Source: Desulfuromonadaceae bacterium UBA2294
Lineage (GTDB): Bacteria > Desulfobacterota > Desulfuromonadia > Desulfuromonadales > UBA2294
Length of the DNA stretch: 8,711 bases
Direction of reading: 5' to 3'
Assembly (NCBI GenBank): GCA_002345625.1
Contig: DDWE01000068.1
Coordinates: 1-8,711 of the forward strand
The first letter of the stretch is position 1, and each line of letters opens with the position of its first letter. A program made the translations under genes and the position numbers. Shown here one piece after another: positions 1-5,865 of the stretch. The notes beneath the pieces were generated by a model. The model was not told the origin of the DNA. It saw only the letters and a list, made by a program, of their open reading frames with translations, and did no database searches.

Positions 1-608
1 ATGGAGACGTCGAAGGTGCCGCCGCCGAGGTCAAAAACCGCAATCTTCTCTTCTTTCTTCTTGTCGAGACCGTAAGCCAGCGCGGCGGCAGTCGGCTCGT
101 TGATGATGCGCAACACGTTCAATCCTGCGATCTTGCCGGCGTCTTTGGTTGCCTGGCGCTGCGAATCGTTAAAATAAGCCGGGACGGTGATGACCGCATC
201 GGTCACTTCCTCGCCGAGGTAGTCTTCGGCGGTTTGTTTCATCTTCTGCAGGACGATGGCCGAAATCTCCGGTGCGCTGTAGCGCTTGCCGCGTGCTTCA
301 ACCCATGCATCGCCATTGTCGGCAGCGATGATCTTGAACGGGCTGATCTCAATGTCCTTGCGTACCTGGTCCGAATCGAACTTGCGGCCGATCAGGCGCT
401 TGATGGCAAACAGAGTGTTCTCCGGATTGGTCACCGCCTGACGCTTGGCCTGCTGGCCGACCAGACGCTCACCACTCTCCGAGAAAGCGACCATCGATGG
501 CGTGGTGCGTGCCCCTTCCGAGTTGGCGATGACAACCGGCTCGCCCCCTTCCATAACGGCGACACACGAGTTGGTGGTCCCCAGGTCGATACCGATAACT
601 TTACCCAT
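1..608 (-). CDS. dnaK: Chaperone DnaK (Hsp70), N-terminal part, cut by window edge
   Basis: Cytoplasmic ATP-dependent Hsp70 chaperone that binds unfolded polypeptides in cycles driven by DnaJ and reset by GrpE. The window holds 202 complete codons of the N-terminal nucleotide-binding domain; the rest runs off the low-coordinate edge. Visible Hsp70 signatures are the phosphate-1 loop IDLGTTNS (residues 7-14), FAIKRLIGR (68-75 region) with the catalytic-type lysine, VPAYFNDSQRQAT (142-154), the EPTAAALAYG segment (171-180) and the phosphate-2 motif DLGGGTFDVS (193-202). The ATG is preceded by a strong Shine-Dalgarno, AAGGAGG, and gives the canonical MGKVIGIDLGTTN start. It lies 44 bp after the grpE stop with no separate promoter seen, so it is probably co-transcribed from the CIRCE promoter ahead of hrcA. 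No frame damage is visible. Family assignment is certain. Confidence 0.98.
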   Translation of the reverse strand, partial: MGKVIGIDLGTTNSCVAVMEGGEPVVIANSEGARTTPSMVAFSESGERLVGQQAKRQAVTNPENTLFAIKRLIGRKFDSDQVRKDIEISPFKIIAADNGDAWVEARGKRYSAPEISAIVLQKMKQTAEDYLGEEVTDAVITVPAYFNDSQRQATKDAGKIAGLNVLRIINEPTAAALAYGLDKKKEEKIAVFDLGGGTFDVS

Positions 609-652
609 GATGTTGTTCCTCCTTGTACGCGTTGTGCGTTTTGATGTCGGGT

Positions 653-1249
653 TTAAGATGCTGTGTTGTCAGCTGCCGCCGATGGTGCCTTCGCGATCAG
701 GACCATGGCCGGGCGCAACAGGCGCTCACGCAGCAGATAACCATGCTGTAAAACCTGGACGACGGTGTTGACCGGTTGGTCGCCGGTCTCCACCTGGCCC
801 ATGGCCTGGTGAAAATTGGGGTCAAAGGCGACGCCGTCAGCGGTCACCTTGGTCACGCCGGCACTCTCCAGAACTTTGCGCAGTTGGCTCAGAGTCATCT
901 CGACCCCCTCGCGCAGGACCTTCTGTTCGGCCTCGTCGCCGGCATGCTCCAGGGCCCGTTCGAGATTGTCGAGGACCGGCAGGATCTCACGCAGCAGGTT
1001 GTCGTTGGCGAAGCGGATCGCATCTTCACGATCACGCAGGGCGCGCTTGCGGTAGTTCTCCAGGTCGGCCAACGCCCGCAGGTAGAGATCACGGTTTTCC
1101 GCGACGGCCGCCTGAGAGGTCGCCAGCTCGGATGCGAGGTCGTTGCCGGCCGCAGCTTCGGGGTCTTCAACCGTCGCGTCGATGACGATTTCTGACAATT
1201 CTTCAACCGCAGCCTCTGCCGCGGAGTCCTTGTTCTTTTTACGTGCCAC
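653..1249 (-). CDS. grpE: Nucleotide exchange factor GrpE
   Basis: Cytoplasmic homodimeric co-chaperone that releases ADP from DnaK. The protein is 198 aa, normal for the family. The N-terminal third is acidic and alanine-rich and probably disordered (1-45). A long helical dimerisation region follows (about 46-130, with ENRDLYLRALADLENYRKR at 51-69). The C-terminal beta domain that contacts DnaK carries FDPNFHQAM (142-150) and the closing block LLRPAMVLIAK (177-187). The start is GTG, not ATG. It is supported by AAGGAG located in the last codons of hrcA, 9 nt upstream, and by the basic MARKKNK start typical of GrpE. Only 3 nt separate it from the hrcA stop, so translational coupling is likely. 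dnaK follows after 44 bp. Confidence 0.97.
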   Translation of the reverse strand: MARKKNKDSAAEAAVEELSEIVIDATVEDPEAAAGNDLASELATSQAAVAENRDLYLRALADLENYRKRALRDREDAIRFANDNLLREILPVLDNLERALEHAGDEAEQKVLREGVEMTLSQLRKVLESAGVTKVTADGVAFDPNFHQAMGQVETGDQPVNTVVQVLQHGYLLRERLLRPAMVLIAKAPSAAADNTAS

Positions 1250-1252
1250 GAA

Positions 1253-2299
1253 TTATGTCTCCTTGCTGTGTCCGGTTTCGAGCAGGCGGCTGATCATACG
1301 TGCCGTGTAATCGACAATCGGGATCACTTTCGAATAGGGCATCCGGTTGGGACCGATGACCCCGAGGGTGCCGATGGTTCCATGCTGGTTGCGGTAGCTG
1401 GCAGTCACCAGGCTACATCCTTCAATCTGGCTCAGGTTGTTCTGACTGCCGATAAAGATCTGTACCCCGGCCGCCTGCTGGCTGCGGTCGAGGAGTTCAA
1501 TCAGGGTGCTCTTCTGCTCAAAAGCGCGAAACAGGCGCTTCATATGCTCGACATCGGAAAATTCCGGTTGATCAAGAAAACTCGATGCCCCTTCGATAAA
1601 CACCTTCCCCGCGCTATCGTCTTCAAGCGCTGCGCCGGAAAGCTCGAGGGCGCGGCGGGTCAGGGTGTCGTAAAGCGCTTTTTCCTGCTGCATTTCGTGG
1701 GCGATGCGCTGACGCATCTCACCGATGCTGAGCCCGGAGAGAGTCTGGTTCAGATAATTGGTAATCTGTTCCAGGTCGCTCTGAGTGAGGCTCGGGTCAC
1801 TTTCGATCAGCTTGTTCTGCACCTGACCGGATTGAGAGACAAAAATGACCAGAATCCGTCCGCTCGACAGGCGGACGAACTCGATCTGGCGAAAGACCGT
1901 GGTGTTGAACCGCGGCGCCATCACAATGCCGGCGTAATTCGACAGGGTCGACAGCGCTTTACCTGTCTCCTGCAACAGGTGCTCAAGATCACCGTCGGAA
2001 TGGCACTGCGCGTCGATCCGTCGTTTTTCGTTACGGGTCAGATCCCGGATCTGTAACAGGCAATCCAGGTAATAGCGGTACCCCTTTTCGGTCGGGATCC
2101 GGCCGGCCGAGGTGTGCGGCGAGGCGAGAAATCCCAACTCCTCAAGGTCGGCCATGACGTTGCGAATGGTCGCCGGTGACAGGGAGAGGTTGTGTCGGCG
2201 CACGACGGTACGCGAGCCGACCGGATCGCCAGACTCAATATAGTCGTCGATGATCGCCTCAAGAATGTGTCGACTGCGCTCAGTGAGCTCTTCCGTCAT
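1253..2299 (-). CDS. hrcA: Heat-inducible transcription repressor HrcA
   Basis: DNA-binding repressor of class I heat-shock genes; it binds the CIRCE operator and depends on GroEL for activity in the species studied. The product is 348 aa from the ATG at 2299, close to the usual HrcA length. The N-terminal winged helix-turn-helix is clear: SRHILEAIIDDYI (9-21), DPVGSR (25-30), LSPATIRNVMADLEELGFL (40-58) and the wing SPHTSAGRIPTEKGYRYYLD (60-79). The remainder is the GAF-like/dimerisation part, ending with a conserved region containing GTLGVIGPNRMPY. The frame stays open to a TTG at 2323, which would add 8 residues (MAFFDGTP). I prefer the ATG because MTEELTERSR matches the usual HrcA N-terminus, although neither start has a good Shine-Dalgarno. 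A perfect CIRCE lies just upstream, so HrcA almost certainly regulates itself with grpE and dnaK. Confidence 0.96.
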   Translation of the reverse strand: MTEELTERSRHILEAIIDDYIESGDPVGSRTVVRRHNLSLSPATIRNVMADLEELGFLASPHTSAGRIPTEKGYRYYLDCLLQIRDLTRNEKRRIDAQCHSDGDLEHLLQETGKALSTLSNYAGIVMAPRFNTTVFRQIEFVRLSSGRILVIFVSQSGQVQNKLIESDPSLTQSDLEQITNYLNQTLSGLSIGEMRQRIAHEMQQEKALYDTLTRRALELSGAALEDDSAGKVFIEGASSFLDQPEFSDVEHMKRLFRAFEQKSTLIELLDRSQQAAGVQIFIGSQNNLSQIEGCSLVTASYRNQHGTIGTLGVIGPNRMPYSKVIPIVDYTARMISRLLETGHSKET

Positions 2300-2311
2300 G
2301 GGTGTGCCGTC

Positions 2312-2339
2312 AAAAAAAGCCAAGCCGGATCATCCGGCT
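2312..2339 (-). other. Leader hairpin with T7 tract between CIRCE and hrcA
   Basis: Reading the minus strand, an 8-bp perfect palindrome with a one-base centre (AGCCGGAT/ATCCGGCT, 2323-2339) is followed after 4 nt by seven T residues (2312-2318). In RNA it would fold as a G+C-rich stem of about 6 bp with a 5-nt loop. An alternative fold pairs AGCC with the GGCT that directly abuts the T tract. The arrangement resembles an intrinsic terminator or attenuator inside the hrcA leader. It lies downstream of the predicted start site and upstream of the hrcA ATG. It could instead be a leader stem affecting mRNA stability or translation. The structure is seen in the sequence; function is inference. 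Confidence 0.5.
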
Positions 2340-2348
2340 CAGGAACAA

Positions 2349-2375
2349 TTAGCACTCGCTGGAATAGAGTGCTAA
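2349..2375 (-). promoter_or_regulatory. CIRCE operator (HrcA binding site)
   Basis: Perfect 9-bp inverted repeat TTAGCACTC (2349-2357), 9-nt spacer, GAGTGCTAA (2367-2375). This matches the consensus CIRCE element exactly in both arms and spacer length. It begins at or within a base or two of the predicted transcription start of hrcA, where bound HrcA would block RNA polymerase. Being inside the transcript, it can also form a 5' stem in the mRNA. Confidence 0.98.
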
Positions 2376-2383
2376 CGGAGGAC

Positions 2384-2412
2384 AAAATAGCAACGTGACC
2401 CCCCTTTGTCAA
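2384..2412 (-). promoter_or_regulatory. Sigma-70-type promoter of hrcA-grpE-dnaK
   Basis: On the minus strand a perfect -35 box TTGACA (2407-2412) is followed by exactly 17 nt and a -10-like TATTTT (2384-2389, 4 of 6 consensus bases). The predicted start falls near 2376-2377, immediately ahead of the CIRCE repeat, which is the classic layout of a HrcA-repressed housekeeping-sigma promoter. No sigma-32-type promoter was recognised nearby. Confidence 0.85.
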
Positions 2413-2457
2413 GGTGTCGCTGTACAAAATCTTGCGGGTTTTTTGTGGCGAGGTAAT

Positions 2458-3591
2458 TCAGTAGAAGTGCTGCAGCAAGGTGTCAAAGATGAGCCAGCCG
2501 TCGAGATCGAGCCGCCAGGCGTCGCCGATCTGGCGCAGATGGGGGGCGCAGCGGCGGATCGCCTGCGGGTAGGTGGCGGCGATCGAGGTGCCGAACCGCG
2601 CGGTAAAAGCGCTTTCGCTGACACCGTCGGCGGTGCGCAGCCCGAGATAGAGGGTTTCAAACATGGCGGCGGTGCGGTCGAAGGTCTCCAGGGGGAGGGT
2701 TGGTTCACGGTCTGAATCCAGATCTGATATATAGGTTGCGAGGTCGTTGGCAACGGCGTAGCGGGTGCCGAAGTTGTCGGCATTAAAGCTGTGGGCACCG
2801 GCACCGAGTCCGAGGCAGGAGAGACGTTGCCAGTAGCCGAGGTTGTGCCGGCAGCAAAACCCGGGACGAGCGAAGTTGGATATCTCGTAGTGGTCGTAGC
2901 CGGCGCGGTTTAACCGGTGGTGTAAGAGACGATACGCCTGCACATAGTGTTCGTCGTCCGGTAGTTTCAGGCGACCTTGTTGCTGCAGGCTGGCGAAAGA
3001 GGTGCCGGGTTCGATGGTCAGCCCGTAGACGGCGATATGTTCGGGCGCCAGCTCAATGAGTTGCTCGAGATCGGCCAGAAGCCGGTTTACGTGCTGTCCG
3101 GGTAGGTTGAACATCAGGTCACAGGAGATATTGGTGAAGCCAGCCTGACGCGCCAGACGCACAGCCTGGAGCCCGGTTGATACATTGTGCGGGCGCTGCA
3201 ACTGATTCAAGTCGTGGTCGTTGAGACTCTGCAGGCCGATGGAGAGGCGGTTGACGCCGGCCTGTCTGAAGTCGGCAAGCTTGGTTGCATCGAGACTGTC
3301 GGGGTTGGCTTCCAGGGTGATTTCGGCCGCCGGGGAGATGCCGCATTTTTGGTCGATAGCGGTCAGGATGCTGGCGACAGCAGCGGGAGAAAGCAGGGAA
3401 GGGGTTCCGCCTCCGAAAAAGATTGTGTCGAAGGGCCCCGGCCGGTTCTGGCGACAGACCCAGTCGAGATGCCGGATAAGCAGGCGTGGATAGCCGTCAA
3501 TGGTTGTCCCGGTTGGGTCGGCCAGAGAATAAAAGTCACAATACGGGCATTTGCGACGACAAAACGGGATGTGCAGGTAGAGACATGGCAT
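2458..3591 (-). CDS. hemW: Radical SAM heme chaperone HemW (HemN-like)
   Basis: Member of the HemW branch of the coproporphyrinogen III oxidase-like radical SAM family. Characterised HemW proteins bind heme and deliver it to membrane targets, and they lack dehydrogenase activity; older annotations call them oxygen-independent coproporphyrinogen oxidase. From the ATG at 3591 the protein is 377 aa, the usual length. Seen motifs are the [4Fe-4S]/SAM cluster CRRKCPYCDF (Cys11, Cys15, Cys18), GGGTPS (60-65), ITLEANPDS (91-99), YEISNFA (235-241), HNLGYW (249-254) and GLGAGAHSF (261-269), then the HemN C-terminal domain. The ATG is chosen because MPCLYLHIPFC is the normal family start. The frame is open to a GTG at 3633, adding 14 residues encoded by a hairpin. 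No clear Shine-Dalgarno precedes either start. It lies between the antiporter operon and the heat-shock promoter, with no obvious promoter of its own. Confidence 0.94.
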   Translation of the reverse strand: MPCLYLHIPFCRRKCPYCDFYSLADPTGTTIDGYPRLLIRHLDWVCRQNRPGPFDTIFFGGGTPSLLSPAAVASILTAIDQKCGISPAAEITLEANPDSLDATKLADFRQAGVNRLSIGLQSLNDHDLNQLQRPHNVSTGLQAVRLARQAGFTNISCDLMFNLPGQHVNRLLADLEQLIELAPEHIAVYGLTIEPGTSFASLQQQGRLKLPDDEHYVQAYRLLHHRLNRAGYDHYEISNFARPGFCCRHNLGYWQRLSCLGLGAGAHSFNADNFGTRYAVANDLATYISDLDSDREPTLPLETFDRTAAMFETLYLGLRTADGVSESAFTARFGTSIAATYPQAIRRCAPHLRQIGDAWRLDLDGWLIFDTLLQHFY

Positions 3592-3599
3592 AAAGAGCG

Positions 3600-3631
3600 G
3601 TTGCCGCGGGAGAGCTATATCCCGCGGCAAC
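3600..3631 (-). terminator. Strong hairpin after the antiporter operon (possible terminator)
   Basis: An 11-bp perfect stem (3600-3610 paired with 3621-3631; arm GTTGCCGCGGG) encloses a 10-nt loop. It starts 2 nt after the stop codon of the 593-aa antiporter gene and ends 8 nt before the hemW ATG. The following minus-strand bases, CGCTCTTTATG, contain only a short T-poor tract, so it is not a textbook intrinsic terminator. It may terminate weakly, protect the 3' end of the antiporter mRNA, or control hemW translation. Confidence 0.55.
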
Positions 3632-3633
3632 AC

Positions 3634-5415
3634 TTACCGAAGATAGAGCAGTAGGGAGACGAGGGCCAGCAGCAGCACGGCGAGGAGGACGCCGATGCCG
3701 ACCGGGTAAGCCGAGTGCCGGTTGCGGCGGCTGATGATCTGTGCGTGTCTGCCTTCGTGGTCAGGGTGCCCGGTGGCCTCTGCCCACAGACGCAGACCGT
3801 AATTCTGGATGTTGCCGCCCGGATCGGCAAAAAAACGGCTCAGGGCGCTTGGCAGTTGCTGGGCGAAAATACGATTTGCCCAGGCGTTCAGGCCGTCGAA
3901 GGTCGACTGGCAGAAGCGGAAAACCAGTCGGCCACCTTTGCGGTAGAACCAGTCGGCGTCGAGGTTGATCGAACGGATCTCCGGCGGGTAGATACCGGCG
4001 AGTAGCAGCAGGGTGAAGGCCAGCGCAGAAAAGAACAGTAGCTGGGTCTGCGCCAGTACATGACTGACCGTATACGGCTGGTAGTCAGTGGCGTAGGGGA
4101 GCAGATTGTAGAGATATTGGGGAAAGGTGCCGATCAGTATGCAAAGCAGCGCCGAGGCCCCCATAGCCAGAAGCATGTGCGGTGGTGCTTCCTTGCAGCG
4201 CAGACCGGAATCGTGCGAAAAGAAGGCGAAAAACGGGATCTTGATCCCGGCGTGGTGAAAGACACCGGCCGAAGCGAACAACAGAATGAACCAGACCCAG
4301 CGCAGATCACCGTGCGCTGCCGCCTCCATGACCATCGATTTGCTGACGAAACCTGAAAAGAGAGGGAAGGCCGAGATCGAGGCGGCGCCAACAATGCAGA
4401 AGGCGCAGCTCCAGGGCATCGATTTATAGAGGCCACCGAGGTCGGTGGCGTTGATTTTGCCGGTGCGGTACATGACTGCACCCATGGACATGAACAGCAG
4501 TCCCTTGAACAGCACATCGTTGAAGGCGTGGGCGATGGCGCCATTGATCGACAGCGCGGTACCGATGCCAATCCCGACGACCATGAAGCCGACCTGGTTG
4601 ATCAGGCTGTAGGCGAGCACACGGCGCAGGTCGTTTTCAATCACGGCGTAAAAGATCGGGAACGCCGCCATCGCGGCGCCAATGAAGATCAACTCTTCGG
4701 TGCCGGGAAACGCCCGCGCCAGAGCGTAGACAGCGGTCTTGGTGGTGAAGGCGGAGAGAAAAACCGTCCCGGTGATGGTCGCCTCCGGGTAGGCATCGGA
4801 CAGCCAGGGGTGGAGCATGGGCCATGCACAGTTGACGCCGATGCCGATGAAGATCAGCCACGAGGCCGTGGTGCCCAGACCGATGAGGTCGAAAGCTGCC
4901 GAACCGGTCTGCTGCACCTGCATGATAATGCCGGCCAAAAGACAGAGACCGCCGGCGACGTGGACCATGAAGTAGCGAAAGCCGGCGCCAAGGGCGCGTT
5001 CGGTCCGTCTGGCCAGAATTAGAAAGGTCGCGCTGATCGTGAGCAGCTCCCAGAACACGAACAGGGTGAACATGTCTCCGGCGCAGACCGCGCCGATGGC
5101 CGCCCCGGCGTAGACGGTACCGGCAACGTTCTGGACCGTATCCTTGACGTGCAGGGCGAACAGCGCGGCCAGAAAGGCGACCAGGTGGAAGATGTAACAG
5201 AAAATCAGGCTCAGCTTGTCGATGCGCGCGAGGACGATCTGGTCACTCAAAAAAGGAAAGACCCAGTGGCTGCCATCGGTGATCTGTAACAGGTTGATAA
5301 AGCTGACTACTGGCAAAAGCAGAAGCCAGGCCTGGCGCGACCGCCCTTTGAACAGCGGGACCAGCAGGCCACCCAGGATCATGATCAGTGCCGGTGGCAG
5401 GACGTTAATCGTCAT
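3634..5415 (-). CDS. Mrp-type Na+/H+ antiporter subunit D-like protein, long form with C-terminal extension
   Basis: Polytopic inner-membrane protein of the proton-conducting transporter family shared by MrpA/MrpD and NuoL/M/N, here 593 aa. The ATG at 5415 follows AAGAGGA at good spacing; an upstream in-frame extension to 5466 lies inside the preceding gene and is not needed. About 14 TM segments occupy residues 1-475. Seen key residues are Glu123 in TM5 (FVFWELLTISA), Lys226 in TM8 (FTTKTAVYALAR), Lys304 (VLFKGLLFM), Lys359 (GFVSKSMV) and Lys392 (AGIKIPFF). The TM7 position that is lysine in most homologues is Asn195 (GVNCAWPMLHPWL). After LDADWFYRKGGR (485-496) comes a polar, amphipathic stretch of about 75 residues and a final TM helix (571-591), recalling the lateral helix and last TM of NuoL, though homology is not shown. 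It overlaps the 89-aa gene by 11 bp and is the last gene of the operon in this window. Confidence 0.9.
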   Translation of the reverse strand: MTINVLPPALIMILGGLLVPLFKGRSRQAWLLLLPVVSFINLLQITDGSHWVFPFLSDQIVLARIDKLSLIFCYIFHLVAFLAALFALHVKDTVQNVAGTVYAGAAIGAVCAGDMFTLFVFWELLTISATFLILARRTERALGAGFRYFMVHVAGGLCLLAGIIMQVQQTGSAAFDLIGLGTTASWLIFIGIGVNCAWPMLHPWLSDAYPEATITGTVFLSAFTTKTAVYALARAFPGTEELIFIGAAMAAFPIFYAVIENDLRRVLAYSLINQVGFMVVGIGIGTALSINGAIAHAFNDVLFKGLLFMSMGAVMYRTGKINATDLGGLYKSMPWSCAFCIVGAASISAFPLFSGFVSKSMVMEAAAHGDLRWVWFILLFASAGVFHHAGIKIPFFAFFSHDSGLRCKEAPPHMLLAMGASALLCILIGTFPQYLYNLLPYATDYQPYTVSHVLAQTQLLFFSALAFTLLLLAGIYPPEIRSINLDADWFYRKGGRLVFRFCQSTFDGLNAWANRIFAQQLPSALSRFFADPGGNIQNYGLRLWAEATGHPDHEGRHAQIISRRNRHSAYPVGIGVLLAVLLLALVSLLLYLR

Positions 5416-5674
5416 AGTGATCCTCTTTGCGCATGACCAGGGGCCGCAATATGTACTTGGCAACAATCACCAGAATCACGCAGGCGACAAAACCGTAGAC
5501 CGAGTAAAAAGCGAAAGCGCCTTCCCAGGCAAAGATCGTGTGCTTGTGATAGACCAGATCGACCAACAGCAGCAGGACAACGCAGCCGTAGAAGGTATAG
5601 AGCAGGCGTTTGACATTTCTGGGGTTGTCGAACATCCCCGGTTTTTCATCAACCTTGGGCGGGTGCTTGGACAT
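5405..5674 (-). CDS. Small two-TM membrane protein of the antiporter operon
   Basis: An 89-aa protein that I cannot assign to a named family. It has a charged N-terminus with MFDNPRNVKRLL (14-25), a first TM helix (about 26-42), a short loop VYHKHTIFAWEG, a second TM helix (about 54-74) and a charged tail ending MRKEDHYDD. The ATG is well supported by AAGGAG, which overlaps the stop of the preceding gene. The 3' end overlaps the start of the 593-aa D-like subunit by 11 bp, so translation of the two is probably coupled. Position and size suggest an accessory or structural subunit of the antiporter complex, in the style of the small Mrp subunits, but it does not look like MrpC, E, F or G. Function is inference. 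Confidence 0.85.
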   Translation of the reverse strand: MSKHPPKVDEKPGMFDNPRNVKRLLYTFYGCVVLLLLVDLVYHKHTIFAWEGAFAFYSVYGFVACVILVIVAKYILRPLVMRKEDHYDD

Positions 5675-5683
5675 TGTTGCTCC

Positions 5684-5839
5684 TTACCAGGTCTGCCAGA
5701 AGACGAATGCCAGATAGAGGATGCCTATGGTGATACAGACGTAAAAGATCGGCCGGTAGCCGGCGACGGCTTCATGACCAAGGACCATCGGGCCGTCGTC
5801 CTCTGGCCGTTGCGGCGTCACGGGTGCAGATTTGTTCAT
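5684..5839 (-). CDS. Very small single-TM protein of the antiporter operon
   Basis: A 51-aa protein: a hydrophilic N-terminus (MNKSAPVTPQRPEDDGPMVLGHEAVAGYR) followed by one TM helix (about 30-48, IFYVCITIGILYLAFVFW) and the end QTW. It sits between the 489-aa D subunit and the 89-aa protein, ending 9 nt before the latter. Start choice is uncertain. A strong GGAAGGAG lies 13 nt before the ATG at 5839, but only 1 nt before another in-frame ATG at 5851 that would add MDAA. I chose 5839 because 1-nt spacing is unfavourable. The frame stays open much further upstream, but only as a shadow of the 489-aa gene. No named family is recognised. Operon context and topology suggest a small subunit or assembly factor of the antiporter. 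Confidence 0.75.
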   Translation of the reverse strand: MNKSAPVTPQRPEDDGPMVLGHEAVAGYRPIFYVCITIGILYLAFVFWQTW

Positions 5840-5865
5840 GGCGGCGTCCATTCTCCTTCCGGCGC

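Noticed and set aside
1268..2056. Plus-strand open frame of 262 codons opposite hrcA
   Set aside because: Antisense shadow of a well-supported gene, with no recognisable domain and no convincing ribosome site.
2415..2457. Possible hemW terminator formed by ACAAAA and TTTTGT arms
   Set aside because: The stem is about 6 bp and purely A/T apart from one pair, with a large loop, so it is not a convincing terminator in either direction.
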